Made by a program: the position numbers and the translations under genes. The notes under the pieces are model-generated. The model was given only the letters and a program-made list of their open reading frames with translations. It was not told the DNA's origin and ran no database searches. A stretch of 38,119 nt of DNA from Planctomycetota bacterium (lineage in GTDB: Bacteria; Planctomycetota; PUPC01; JACPCR01), in contig JACPCR010000105.1 of NCBI GenBank assembly GCA_016179685.1, positions 1 to 38,119 on the forward strand, in the 5' to 3' direction. The stretch's first letter is position 1; each line of letters starts with the position of its first letter. This document shows positions 1 to 8,418 of this stretch, one piece after another.

Positions 1-60
1 GTAAGTCCTTTAGAACCGTGGGGTGAAAATCCGCCCCTCACGCCCGTCACCCACTCAAAA

Positions 61-1131
61 ATGCCCATTTCTGGGGTGAACGAAATTTCGCCCGCCGCCC
101 AACCCCCTCACCGCCAGGAACTTAGAGCGCGTGCGGCAGCCTCGACCGCCTGGGCCGTCCTGCTCGCCTGGGGTGTTGCCGCCGTTCTCCCGGGCTGCGG
201 ACCCGTCGAGTGGGTGGGTGTCCGCCTGTTCTACCGGAGGACCGACCTGCCGGGCTCGCAGGTCATTCGGGACCTGGTCTATGCCGAGGGGCCCACCGCG
301 GATTCGGTCAAGAACCGGCTGGACCTCTTTCTTCCCATGGGCTCGGGGTGGCCAACGGTGGTGTTCGTGCACGGTGGCTGGTGGCGGGCGGGCGACAGGG
401 GTCTGCGGGCGGGCGGAGAGGACGTCTATGGCAACATCGGGCGTTTTCTGGCCGCTCGGGGCTTTGGCGCTGCCGTGATCAGCCACCGATTGCAGCCCGG
501 GGTGGACTGGCGCGACCAGGTGGACGACGTGGCCCGGGCTGCGGCATGGGTGCATGCGCACGTGGGGGAATATGGGGGTGATCCGGCCTCGATCGTGCTT
601 TGCGGGCACTCTGCCGGTGCGCATCTGGCCGCCCGCTTGGCGGTGGATGCCCACAGGATGGAGAAGGTGGGGCTTCCCGCAAGCTGTCTCCGCGGAGTGG
701 TCCTGGTCAGCGGGTCGGGTTTCGACTTTTCCGATGAGGAGACGTACCGGCTCGGCGCGAGCCGCGCCCTGGTGGACGAGTTGTTTGGCCGGGGCGATGC
801 GGCCGGCGATTGGGAACGCGAGGCCTCGGTGATCCCGCACGTCACGGCCGCGTTGCCTCCGTTCCTGATTCTTCATGCGGAGGGCGAACCCGCCTATTTC
901 CACCGGCAGGCCCGGCTGCTCCATCGGGCGTTCGGAGCGATGGGCGTCAGAAGCCGGCTCGTACCCGTGCCCGGCGGCAGTCATGCGCGGATGGTGCTCG
1001 CATTGAGCCGGGCTGACCAGGCGGTCGGTGCGGCGGTATTATCTTTTCTGGAGGAGGTGGGCCATGAGGATCACGGACGTGAAGGCGGTGCTGTTGACGG
1101 GCCCCTGCACGAACGACCCGTATCTGAGTGA
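61..1131 (+). CDS. Lipoprotein alpha/beta hydrolase (esterase/lipase-like)
   Basis: A 356-residue serine hydrolase, probably anchored outside the cytoplasmic membrane. The N-terminus has a basic stretch (around residues 22-25), a hydrophobic run, and a lipobox-like LPGC at about residues 43-46. The hydrolase core follows: HGGWW oxyanion motif near residue 104, nucleophile elbow GHSAGAH near residue 182, and a C-terminal GGSH carrying the likely catalytic His. The family (carboxylesterase/kynurenine-formamidase-like, 'BD-FAE' type) cleaves ester or amide bonds; the substrate cannot be read from the sequence. The last 23 codons overlap the start of the enolase-like gene in another frame, which suggests the two were translated together. 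The ATG at 61 is the first in the window; a start further upstream is not excluded. Confidence 0.8.
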   Translation: MPISGVNEISPAAQPPHRQELRARAAASTAWAVLLAWGVAAVLPGCGPVEWVGVRLFYRRTDLPGSQVIRDLVYAEGPTADSVKNRLDLFLPMGSGWPTVVFVHGGWWRAGDRGLRAGGEDVYGNIGRFLAARGFGAAVISHRLQPGVDWRDQVDDVARAAAWVHAHVGEYGGDPASIVLCGHSAGAHLAARLAVDAHRMEKVGLPASCLRGVVLVSGSGFDFSDEETYRLGASRALVDELFGRGDAAGDWEREASVIPHVTAALPPFLILHAEGEPAYFHRQARLLHRAFGAMGVRSRLVPVPGGSHARMVLALSRADQAVGAAVLSFLEEVGHEDHGREGGAVDGPLHERPVSE

Positions 1132-1552
1132 ATCGCGCAAGCGCCGGAGCGCGTCGCTGATCGAAGTGGTTACGGACAGCGGGCTCGTCGGGATCGGTGA
1201 GACCTACGCGGGCTATTTCTGCCCGGAGCTGGTGTCGGGGATCGTCGAATTCTTCAAGCCGATCCTGGTGGGCCAGGGGACATCGAACCTGTCGGCTCTC
1301 TGGGAGCGGATGTATCACTGCGGGAACTTCTGGTGCCGTGCGGGTCTCGGGGCGGCGGTGCTGGCAGGGATCGAGGCGGCCTTGTGGGACTTGAAGGGGA
1401 AGGAGGCAGGCTTGCCGGTCTACGAGCTGCTCGGAGGGAGGAAGCACGATCGGCTGGATAGCTATGCGACGGGCGGCCCGAGCAACTATCCGAAGGGGAA
1501 GCTGAAGGCCAAGATCGACTACTACCTTTCACTTTCTCAGTCCTTCGCATAA
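1064..1552 (+). pseudogene. Truncated mandelate racemase/muconate lactonizing enzyme
   Basis: This is the N-terminal part of an enolase-superfamily acid-sugar dehydratase or racemase. The ATG at 1064 follows a strong GGAGGAGG about 6 bases upstream, so it is preferred over the longer reading from 1028. The residues (GLVGIGETYAG, the capping-domain helix AALWDLKGKEAGLPVYELLGG split over residues ~100-125) are typical of the mandelate-racemase branch. Homology stops near residue 157 (IDYYLSL), just before the barrel strand that carries the catalytic KxK or KxH pair. The frame then runs into unrelated sequence and stops at 1550-1552. The metal-binding residues and catalytic bases are therefore all missing and the product should be inactive. 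The downstream half is not found elsewhere in the window. The break coincides with intron-like and MITE sequence. Confidence 0.8.
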
Positions 1553-1561
1553 GGCGGCCTC

Positions 1562-1825
1562 GTAACTGCTGAGTGATCGTCACCGGAGGCCTGTTTCTGT
1601 GAGTCCCGTAGGGAAGTCCGAAAATAGTTACGTATGCTAAACGTAGACCGTTTACATACAACGGGTTATGCAAGGTGGCAACGTCAAGGACATTACCATC
1701 CTACATAGCAGCCCAGGGCACAAGTTCGCTGAAGCCCCGCGAAGGCGAACGCAGCCATGGGAAGGGAAAGCGCATCAACCACTAGAGTCCCGTAGGGACG
1801 GCAGAAGTTTTCGCTAAGGAGTTAC
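1562..1825. mobile_element. MITE-like element, copy A, with 8-bp target duplication
   Basis: A 264-bp non-coding element with terminal inverted repeats (GTAACTGCTGAG at the left; the right end reads CTAAGGAGTTAC). It is flanked by the exact 8-bp direct repeat GCGGCCTC at 1554-1561 and 1826-1833. Just inside each end sits a small GTCCC-GTA-GGGAC hairpin, slightly damaged on the left side. The core contains nested complementary segments (GTTCGC..GGCGAAC inside CCCAGGG..CCATGGG). It matches copies at 5286-5404 (reverse, truncated) and 15089-15268. This copy has about 85 extra bases in the middle compared with the 15089 copy. It has no coding capacity, so movement would depend on a transposase elsewhere. 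Confidence 0.75.
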
Positions 1826-2150
1826 GCGGCCTCTGACGGTGGAGTAAAAGCGTTGACTGATGACAAAAAGCGGATACCAGCCGCAAGGGCTGGGTGATGA
1901 TGCGTAGGAATCCAGCCCCGTCTGCATCAAGAGCCCGAAGTGTATATCCGGCGGTTTACGCTGAAAATGACGAGCTTAACCCGGGAGACCTGGGACGTGT
2001 CCAGGAATGGCTCGCCTGGAACAGACGGAGGACCCGGACTCCCACCCCTCTACGTTCCGACGCGAGCGTAACCTCTACCGAACCGCCGTATACGAGGCCC
2101 GTTACCTACGGTGGTGTGACAAGAAAAGCCCGGGAGGGCCTACTAATGTC
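1826..2150 (+). mobile_element. Degenerate, ORF-less group II intron remnant
   Basis: The sequence from about 1834 to 2150 resembles the ribozyme part of a bacterial group II intron. It is rich in short paired segments, contains the GAAAATGACGAGCTTAACC-type stretch (1961-1980), and ends in a 34-nt domain-V-like hairpin at 2082-2115. In that hairpin the 9-nt arms ACCGCCGTA and TACGGTGGT pair. A short purine-rich hairpin and CCTACTAAT follow as the probable domain VI and 3' end near 2147. The upper part of the domain V helix is imperfect, no maturase frame is present, and no GTGYG 5' end is visible. It is therefore best read as a deleted, probably inactive intron. MITE copy A sits inside or at the edge of it. 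The exact ends are uncertain. Confidence 0.5.
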
Positions 2151-2171
2151 GATTCCCAGCCGAACAGCGCC

Positions 2172-4175
2172 TTAACGTATCCCAGCGGCTTCCACGACCA
2201 GTTCCGCCAGGTCGCGGACCCTGAAGTGACGGCCGGAATCGTCCAGGGACTGCCGTCCGGCTTCGAGCATGCCCTTGCAATAGGGACATCCCGTGGCCAG
2301 GGTGGCCGCGCCGGTCTCCGCTGCCTCTCTTGCGCGCAGGCTCTCCACTCGGGTCCGGCCCTTGAGATCGAGCCAGAGTGACCCGCCCCCGGCGCCGCAG
2401 CAGAAGGATCGATCGCCGTGCCGTTCCATCTCCACCAGGTCCAGCCCGGGGAGGGACTGCAAGACCAGCCTCGGGGCAAGGGTTTCGCCGTTGCCGCGCC
2501 CGAGGTAGCAGGGATCGTGAAAAGTGACCTTCTCGGGGAAGCCTCCGGGCAGCTTCAGCCGGCCCGTACGAATGGCCCGGGCCAGATACTGGCTGTGGTG
2601 CTCGACCTCGAACCGGAAACCATCCAGGGCGGGGTACTCGTTCCGGAAGGCATTGAAGCAGTGGGGGCAATGGGTTAGAACCCGCCGGACGGAGTGTTCA
2701 TGGAAGAGGGCGAGGGTCTCCTGGGCCAGCTCGCGAAACAGGCCTTCCTCGCCCAGCCGGCGGGCGGGGTCGCCCGTGCAGCCCTCCCGGTTTCCCAGCA
2801 CCCGGTAATCCTCGCCCAGGCCGTTCAAGATGCGAGTCAGGGCGCGGCTGACGGCCTGTCCGTCGGGATCGAAGCTTCCCGCGCAGCCGATCCAGTAAAG
2901 TAGCGGGATCGGCTCGCGGGGCTGGGCCACGCGCAGGGGGATGCCGGAGGCCCAAGCGAGCCGGGCTTCCTGGTGCTTTTGGAACGGGTTGCGCCCCGCG
3001 GCCGAGCTTTCGAAGACGCTTTCGGCGGCGTCGGGCACGATGCCGGTCTCGACGCGTCCGCGTCGGACCTCGACGATCTTGTCGTAGACCTCGATGCCGA
3101 CGGGGCAGGCGTGGTTGCAGGCTCCGCAGGTGGTGCAGGACCAGATGGCCTCGTCGGGGACGAAGAGGGAGAGAGGCGTCGGATGCTGTCCGGGCCCGGC
3201 GGGCGCGTCCAGAGCGGCGCGCAGGCCGAGGACGACCTCGCGGGGGCTCAGGGGCTTTCCCGCGGCGCGGGCGGGGCACACCTCGTTGCAGCGCCCGCAG
3301 GTCGTGCACGCGTCCGCTTGAAGCAGGTCCACCCGCGTCAGGTCCGGCCAGGTGACGGCCCCGGGCCTGGCCTCGGGCCGCGGCGGGGCCCGCATCTGGG
3401 CGATGGGCCGGGTGGTACGCAGGGCCCAGCTCGCGGCCGCATAGGCCGCGTGGCTGAAGAATCGCCAGGGAAGAAGCGCAAAGAAGACGATGCAAAGTGC
3501 CGCGTGAGAGGCCCAGAGGACCCGATGAAGCAAGGCTGCCGTATCGATGCCGAGGCCCGCGGCACGCATTCCGAGGGCCAGGCCGTAACCGACGAAGCTC
3601 CACCGCTCGAAGTCCGGCAGGTCCCGGGCGATGCGCAGGCCTTCGAGCAGAAAACCGGTGACCCCGATGAGGAGGAGCAGCCAGAGGAGGGCCTCGACCC
3701 ACCACCGACGGAGGAAGCGATGGGGACCCGATTCGAATCGGCGTTGGAGGAAGAGGGCCAGTCCGGCGAGGAAGAGCACTCCGCCGAGGTCGATGACCAG
3801 AGAGGCGATGCGGTAGAACCACCCGTAGAAGAAGTGGAGGGGGGTATCGTGCTCCAGGAAGACGAGGCACGTTCCCACGAAAAGGATCAAAAGGCCGTAA
3901 AACAAGAGCAGGTGGGCGACGCCAGCTTTCGGGTCCCGAAGGAGCTGCCGGTGCGAAGCGAGATAGGCCGCGACGGAAGCGAGGGCCGCGGGAAGGGAGC
4001 GGCGGGGCCGATCGCCGGGGCCTCCGGGCTTTCCCTGCCGGTATCGGCGGATGCGGAGGTGGAAGACGAGGGCAGCGAATGCGCAGGCGGCGGCCACCGC
4101 CGAGTAGAACAGGGCGGTCATCCAGCCGGGCACGTTGCCCAGGATGGCACGGGTGACGGTCTCGGCCTCGGTCAT
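2172..4175 (-). CDS. Membrane Fe-S oxidoreductase with CCG domains (HdrD/GlcF-like)
   Basis: A 667-residue protein with five predicted membrane helices (about residues 17-40, 86-108, 128-148, 163-182 and 222-243), resembling a NarI-type quinone-reactive cytochrome b domain. Two 4Fe-4S motifs follow: C290-C293-C296-C300 and C347-C350-C353-C357 (CTTCGxCNxxCP). Two cysteine-rich CCG repeats of the heterodisulfide-reductase D/GlcF type come next, the second including CCGAGGG. Proteins of this layout are encoded beside electron-transfer flavoprotein and are thought to pass its electrons to the quinone pool. The ATG at 4175 overlaps the etfA stop (ATGA), so translational coupling is likely. An in-frame extension upstream to 4364 lies inside etfA and is rejected. 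Confidence 0.85.
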   Translation of the reverse strand: MTEAETVTRAILGNVPGWMTALFYSAVAAACAFAALVFHLRIRRYRQGKPGGPGDRPRRSLPAALASVAAYLASHRQLLRDPKAGVAHLLLFYGLLILFVGTCLVFLEHDTPLHFFYGWFYRIASLVIDLGGVLFLAGLALFLQRRFESGPHRFLRRWWVEALLWLLLLIGVTGFLLEGLRIARDLPDFERWSFVGYGLALGMRAAGLGIDTAALLHRVLWASHAALCIVFFALLPWRFFSHAAYAAASWALRTTRPIAQMRAPPRPEARPGAVTWPDLTRVDLLQADACTTCGRCNEVCPARAAGKPLSPREVVLGLRAALDAPAGPGQHPTPLSLFVPDEAIWSCTTCGACNHACPVGIEVYDKIVEVRRGRVETGIVPDAAESVFESSAAGRNPFQKHQEARLAWASGIPLRVAQPREPIPLLYWIGCAGSFDPDGQAVSRALTRILNGLGEDYRVLGNREGCTGDPARRLGEEGLFRELAQETLALFHEHSVRRVLTHCPHCFNAFRNEYPALDGFRFEVEHHSQYLARAIRTGRLKLPGGFPEKVTFHDPCYLGRGNGETLAPRLVLQSLPGLDLVEMERHGDRSFCCGAGGGSLWLDLKGRTRVESLRAREAAETGAATLATGCPYCKGMLEAGRQSLDDSGRHFRVRDLAELVVEAAGIR

Positions 4176-5161
4176 GGAATCGATTTCTCTGTCACATCGT
4201 CCGGAAGCATCCGGTCGGCCTCCCGAAGGATTTCGTGAAGGTCCGCGACGAGTCCGAGGTGAGCCGACTTGAAGATCGGAGCTTCCGGGTCCGTATTCAT
4301 GGCGACGATGTGTTTGGCCTCGGACATGCCGGCGAGATGATGAGGGGCCCCGCTGATGCCGCACGCGACGTAAAGGTCCGGCTTGACGGTCTTGCCGGTC
4401 TGGCCCACCTGCCGCCCGGGCTCGATCCAGCCGAGGTCCACGGCCATGCGGCTGGCGGCGATACCGGCCCCGATGCGCCGGGCGAAGCGTCTGAGCGACT
4501 CGAAGCCTTCGCGGCTTCCGACGCCGCGGCCGCCGGCCACCAGGCGCGGGGCGTATCGGATGTCGACCGTTTCGGGATTTGCCGGACGGCTCTGTACCAG
4601 CCTCACCGGTTCAGGCACGGCCGCGGCGGCGTGCTGCAGGCACGTGCCCCGCCGGCGGAGATCGGGCGGCATGGCCTCGGCCACACCGGGCCGGAAGGTG
4701 GCCACGATCGTTTCGCCGGGCCGCGCCCGCAACGGGCGCGACAACCGTCCGGCCGAATCGAGGGCAGTGACCTCGAGGATGCCTTGAGGGGCGACCTGGG
4801 CCATCAAGGCCGGTGAAGCGAGTTTCCACCCGGCGCGCGCGGCGAGCCGCGCGGCCCATTCCCGGCCCTCGCAGCCGCCGGAGGCCAGCACCAGGCGGGC
4901 GGGCCGTTCCCGCGTCACCGATTCGGCTGCGGCGACGCGCGTGAGAAGGCCTGCGCCGGGCGACACCCATTGGCAGACCCGATCTGCCCCGTGCTGGACG
5001 AGCGGGCTGGGATCGACGGGCTCGGGAAGGACGAGGAGGATTCCGACTGTGCCGTCCAGGCGTTCGGCCACCAGGCGGGCATCCCCCAGCAGCTCGAACG
5101 CGGCCTCACCGGCCCGAGTCGCCAGGACCCAGGCCACGAGAGGCAGGCCTGTCGAGCTCAT
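4172..5161 (-). CDS. etfA: Electron transfer flavoprotein alpha subunit
   Basis: A 329-residue EtfA. The N-terminal half is a divergent nucleotide-binding alpha/beta fold. The C-terminal FAD-binding domain is clear: LVAGGRGVGSREGF at about residues 209-222, the GQTGKTVKPDLYVACGISG segment and the IVAMNTDPEAPIFKSAHLG segment. The start at 5161 has AGG and GGAG upstream. EtfA works only as a heterodimer with EtfB, and the usual gene order is etfB-etfA. Here the upstream 120 bases hold no recognisable etfB, only a hairpin followed by a MITE copy, so the partner is elsewhere or has been lost. The TGA stop overlaps the ATG of the Fe-S oxidoreductase gene, its likely electron acceptor. Confidence 0.9.
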   Translation of the reverse strand: MSSTGLPLVAWVLATRAGEAAFELLGDARLVAERLDGTVGILLVLPEPVDPSPLVQHGADRVCQWVSPGAGLLTRVAAAESVTRERPARLVLASGGCEGREWAARLAARAGWKLASPALMAQVAPQGILEVTALDSAGRLSRPLRARPGETIVATFRPGVAEAMPPDLRRRGTCLQHAAAAVPEPVRLVQSRPANPETVDIRYAPRLVAGGRGVGSREGFESLRRFARRIGAGIAASRMAVDLGWIEPGRQVGQTGKTVKPDLYVACGISGAPHHLAGMSEAKHIVAMNTDPEAPIFKSAHLGLVADLHEILREADRMLPDDVTEKSIP

Positions 5162-5186
5162 AGCCTGCGCTCCGCCAAGTTATGAA

Positions 5187-5227
5187 CGGAATAGGGAAGC
5201 GCTGACGCGCTTCGCTACGAGAATCCG
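5187..5227. repeat. Hairpin, possible apex-family member
   Basis: GAAGCGC-TGAC-GCGCTTC forms a perfect 7-bp apex with a 4-nt loop. Outer complementary blocks CGGA/TCCG and TAG/CTA extend the stem with mismatches. The apex resembles the GAAGTGC/GCACTTC hairpins elsewhere in the window. It lies 26 bases upstream of etfA in the 5162-5514 gap. That gap also holds MITE copy B, a CCCC-TTCG-GGGG mini-hairpin at about 5435 and the korB 3' hairpin; I see no gene in it. Confidence 0.5.
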
Positions 5228-5285
5228 TGAAGCGCTGAATCATCATCGGTCATGAAATTGGGCGGGTCCATCTCCCCGAACTTTT

Positions 5286-5404
5286 GTAACTCTTTAGCGA
5301 AAACTTCTGTCGTCCCTACGGGACTCTTGTGGTTGATGCGCTTTCCCTTCCCGGGGCTGCGTTCGCCTTCGCTGGGCCTCGGCGAACTGATGCCCTGGGC
5401 TGCT
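5286..5404 (-). mobile_element. MITE-like element, copy B, truncated
   Basis: This stretch is the reverse complement of the right half of copy A: GTAACTCTTTAGCG terminal repeat, GTCCC-TAC-GGGAC hairpin, the CATCAACCAC segment, and the GTTCGCC/GGCGAAC core ending in the AGCAGCCCAGGGCA block. Similarity to copy A ends at about 5404. The second terminal repeat is missing, so this is a 5'-truncated relic. It separates the korAB genes from etfA, and an insertion-deletion event here could explain the missing etfB. That last point is inference. Confidence 0.7.
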
Positions 5405-5474
5405 GTGTAATAGGTACAAGTGCGGAAACGGGACCCCTTCGGGGGACAGGTGCGGGAAGGATTTCAGGCAAGCA

Positions 5475-5512
5475 TCCCTGTTCGGAAGTGCTGGTGCACT
5501 TCTGAACAGGGA
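5475..5512. repeat. Apex-family hairpin after korB
   Basis: A 17-bp stem (5475-5491 with 5496-5512, one G-T pair) and a TGGT loop; the apex is GGAAGTGC/GCACTTCT. It starts two bases after the korB stop codon on the minus strand. There is no T-tract, so it is not a classical intrinsic terminator, although it could stop transcription or protect the 3' end. Confidence 0.8.
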
Positions 5513-5514
5513 GA

Positions 5515-6435
5515 TTAGATCATCCTCTTCAGGATGGCGTCGGCCTGTTCCTTGGAGAGCCCGATGGGCCTGCGGGCAAGGGGCCCCCCCTTGCCCAGAA
5601 CCGGCTCGAGCTGGTCCAGGCTCGCCCTCTGGGTGGTCTGGAAGAAGAGTCCGATGGGTATGGTATCGCCCCACTTCATCGACTGCTCGATGGCCGCCTT
5701 CCAATCGGACGGGTCGTGCCCCATCTCTTCCAGCTTCTTGACTCGGGGCCGGAACCACGAATAGGTATTGTCATCATTGAAGGTGACGCAGGGGCTGAAG
5801 ACGTCGATCAGCGCGAAGCCCTTGTGCTGGAGGCCCTTGGCCATCAGGTCCGACAGGTGCTTCGGGTCGCCGCTGAAGCCGCGGGCGACGAAGGTGGCCC
5901 CGGCGACAATCGCCATGGAGATCGGGTTGATCGGAAGCTCGACGCTTCCAAAGGGCGTGCTTTTCGTCTTCATGCCGAAACAGCTCGTGGGTGAGACCTG
6001 GCCCGTCGTGAGGCCATAAATCTGGTTGTTCATCACGATGTAGAGCAGGTCGACGTTTCGGCGCATGGTATGGACGAAATGGTTTCCACCGATGCCGTAG
6101 CCGTCTCCATCTCCGCCGGTCACCACGACGTGGAGGTCGTGATTGGCGAGTTGGGCGCCCGTGGCCACGGCCAGGGCGCGGCCGTGCAGCGTGTGCATTC
6201 CGTAGGCGTTGAAGAAGCCCGGGAAGTTCGAGGAGCAGCCAATCCCGCTGATGCAGAGGAGCTGGTGCGGCCTGATGCCCAGGTCCGCGCAGGCCTTTTG
6301 CAGCGAGTTCAGCACGCCGAAATCCCCGCACCCGGGGCACCAGTCCGGGTCCACCTTCCCCTTGAAGTCCTTGGCGGACAGCTTGGCCATGGGCTTCGTC
6401 TCGACGTGCTCAAGGGTGGAGCTAGCAGCAGCCAT
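5515..6435 (-). CDS. korB: 2-oxoacid:ferredoxin oxidoreductase, beta subunit
   Basis: A 306-residue thiamine-diphosphate subunit. Cluster ligands C33 and C36 (WCPGCGD), C67 (GIGCSS) and a later Cys in FSPCVTF fit the single 4Fe-4S cluster of two-subunit enzymes. The ThDP/Mg motif runs from GDGDG (residues 108-112) to NNQIYGLT about 27 residues later. With KorA it oxidatively decarboxylates a 2-oxoacid, most often 2-oxoglutarate or pyruvate, to the acyl-CoA and reduces ferredoxin in the cytoplasm. The substrate cannot be settled from sequence here. It lies 11 bases downstream of korA in one operon, with GAGGTG before the ATG. An alternative start at residue 16 (MAKLSAKDF) is possible. Confidence 0.92.
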   Translation of the reverse strand: MAAASSTLEHVETKPMAKLSAKDFKGKVDPDWCPGCGDFGVLNSLQKACADLGIRPHQLLCISGIGCSSNFPGFFNAYGMHTLHGRALAVATGAQLANHDLHVVVTGGDGDGYGIGGNHFVHTMRRNVDLLYIVMNNQIYGLTTGQVSPTSCFGMKTKSTPFGSVELPINPISMAIVAGATFVARGFSGDPKHLSDLMAKGLQHKGFALIDVFSPCVTFNDDNTYSWFRPRVKKLEEMGHDPSDWKAAIEQSMKWGDTIPIGLFFQTTQRASLDQLEPVLGKGGPLARRPIGLSKEQADAILKRMI

Positions 6436-6446
6436 GTTGCACCTCG

Positions 6447-8228
6447 CTAAACAAGCATCTCGTGAACGGGAACGTAAAGGTCCGTCTTGCCGGCCATCTG
6501 CTGCAGGACGCCCTGGACAATGTGATGAGGCATGAAGGGCTCCCCATCATACTTCCGGATGTGCCCGTGCGCCGTCAGCCCGGTCTCGCTTCTCATGTAG
6601 CGGTAGAAGAGGCCGGAATAGTTGTTTTCCACGACAATAACGCGCTTGGACCGTTTGAGGGTCTCCGTCACGGCCTTGCCATGGAAGGGGACGATCCATT
6701 TGATCGGGAGGTGATTGGCGGAAACGCCTTCGGCCTGGAGCTGCTCGAGGGCCTCGCGGATCACACCGTAGGTGGAGCCCCAGCCCACGAGCGTGACGTC
6801 CGCGTTCGCAGCGCCTTCCAGCTTCGGCGCGGGGACGGCGCTCTCCATCCCTTCCACCTTCCGCATGCGCTTCTCCATCATGGCCTGCCTCTTGTGCGGG
6901 TTCGTGTACTCGTCGCTGATCAGCACGCCATCCTCGTCGTGCTCGTCCGTGGCCACGACGTGCACGTATCCCTCGAGGCCCGGAATGGCCCTCGGCGAGA
7001 CACCGCTCTCCGTGAACCGGTATCGCTTGTAGCCGTCCGTCGCCGAAGGCTCGGTGATCAGCTCGCCGCGATCGATCTTCGGGTGGAAGTTGAACTCGCC
7101 CGGATCAATCGTGTAAGTTCCTTCGGAGATCAGCAGGTCCGAAAGCACGATCCCGGGGCACTGGTAATGGTCCACCAGATTGAAAAGCTCCGGGACGGTA
7201 TTGAAGGCGTCGGTCACACCGGTCGGCGCGACGATGAACCTCGGGTAATCGCCCTGGCTGGCGCCGAGGGCCTGCCAGAGGTCGCCTTGTTCGGTCTTCG
7301 TCGGCACGCCGGTGGAGGGCCCGGCCCGCTGGACGTCGATGACGACTACGGGCACCTCCATCATGCCGGCCATGCCGATGGCCTCCGTCATGAGGGCGAA
7401 GCCGCCGCCCGAGGTGGCGCACATGGCCCGGCAGCCGGCGTGGGCTGCGCCGATGGCCATGCACATGACGCCGATCTCATCCTCCACCTGCCGCACCATG
7501 ATTCCCAGGTCCCGGGCATTCGCTGCCATCCAGACCAGGACGCCGGTGGAGGGGCTCATGGGGTAGGCGCAATAGAACTTCACGCCCGCAGCGGCCCCGC
7601 CCATGGCCAGCGCCTGGTTGCCCGTCGTCACGGCCAGCGGCTTCACGCCCGCCGGCGCGGGGTCCGGGAAGGGCTGATAATGCTTCTTCGCATGCTCGTA
7701 TCCGGCCCGAGCCGCCCCGACGTTCTCGTCCACCACCGACTGGCCCTTCCTCTTGAACTGCTTCGTCAAGACGTCCGCGAAAATCTGGATGTCCAGCCCC
7801 AGCAAGTGGAAAATCATACCGACGGCGACCGTGTTCTGGATGATCTTGTTGCGGTTGTTGTTCGTCAGCTCGTTGAAAGGGAATGGGCAGAGTTGGACGC
7901 CCGGGCCGGCCTCCCCGGGCTTGATGGCGTCGCTGTTATAGAGCACCCGGCTTCCCGGCCCCATCTGCCGCAGATGCCGGTCCATCGTATCCTGGTTCAA
8001 GCACAAGAGCAGGTCCAGCTTGTCGCCATGGCTGTAAATCTTCTGGTCGCTGGCCCGCAGGGTCAGGAAGATGTGGCCGCCCCGGATGATGGACTGGTAA
8101 GCGTTGTAGGCGTAGAGATGGAGGCCTCTTCGTGCGAGGATTCCGGCGAGCCCGCTACCCGCCTTTTCGATGCCCTGGCCCGCCGCTCCGCCGATTCCGA
8201 CGGCGAAATCAAACTTTCGTGCACTCAT
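6447..8228 (-). CDS. korA: 2-oxoacid:ferredoxin oxidoreductase, alpha subunit (gamma-alpha fusion)
   Basis: A 593-residue fused subunit. Residues 1 to about 190 are the gamma (CoA-binding type) domain, starting GIGGAAGQGIEKAGS and including YQSIIRGGH. After a linker, the alpha pyrimidine-binding domain begins near residue 205 (TGNQALAMGGAAAGVKFYCAYPMSPST) and carries the conserved GPSTGVPTKTEQGDL segment. The final third matches the transketolase C-terminal-like domain. This is the two-subunit KorAB/OorAB layout, with no separate delta ferredoxin subunit, as expected beside a KorB with its own cluster. It is the first gene of the operon. A GGGAGCCCCCT stretch precedes the ATG. The 190 bases upstream hold no gene or clear terminator. 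Confidence 0.93.
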   Translation of the reverse strand: MSARKFDFAVGIGGAAGQGIEKAGSGLAGILARRGLHLYAYNAYQSIIRGGHIFLTLRASDQKIYSHGDKLDLLLCLNQDTMDRHLRQMGPGSRVLYNSDAIKPGEAGPGVQLCPFPFNELTNNNRNKIIQNTVAVGMIFHLLGLDIQIFADVLTKQFKRKGQSVVDENVGAARAGYEHAKKHYQPFPDPAPAGVKPLAVTTGNQALAMGGAAAGVKFYCAYPMSPSTGVLVWMAANARDLGIMVRQVEDEIGVMCMAIGAAHAGCRAMCATSGGGFALMTEAIGMAGMMEVPVVVIDVQRAGPSTGVPTKTEQGDLWQALGASQGDYPRFIVAPTGVTDAFNTVPELFNLVDHYQCPGIVLSDLLISEGTYTIDPGEFNFHPKIDRGELITEPSATDGYKRYRFTESGVSPRAIPGLEGYVHVVATDEHDEDGVLISDEYTNPHKRQAMMEKRMRKVEGMESAVPAPKLEGAANADVTLVGWGSTYGVIREALEQLQAEGVSANHLPIKWIVPFHGKAVTETLKRSKRVIVVENNYSGLFYRYMRSETGLTAHGHIRKYDGEPFMPHHIVQGVLQQMAGKTDLYVPVHEMLV

Positions 8229-8418
8229 AGGGGGCTCCCGTTAAGAAACAAAAAGAGGATCGACGTTCTCTCGGGCCCTCGACCCGGAGCCACCTCTGTT
8301 CCCTCCGAAGCTGATGCCTTGCCTTTCGGTGAAGCCATAGTCTAGCGTCTCGCTTCTTGTCGCGCAAGAGACTCGCCACCTGTTCTCTTCATGGAAACTC
8401 GATTCTCTACTAGAAGAG

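Noticed and set aside
2973..4238. 421-codon plus-strand frame opposite the Fe-S oxidoreductase
   Set aside because: It is antisense to a gene with clear Fe-S and membrane motifs; the composition is Gly/Glu/Arg-rich as expected of a GC-rich shadow frame.
5162..5285. Possible etfB remnant upstream of etfA
   Set aside because: All three minus-strand frames are short and show no EtfB motif; the hairpin explains most of the structure.
5425..5460. CCCC-TTCG-GGGG hairpin as the korB terminator
   Set aside because: It lies 60 bases beyond the much stronger hairpin at 5475-5512, has only 4 perfect pairs and no T-tract.
6462..8345. 627-codon plus-strand frame opposite korA
   Set aside because: Antisense to KorA; no domain, no ribosome site, His/Val/Arg-rich shadow.
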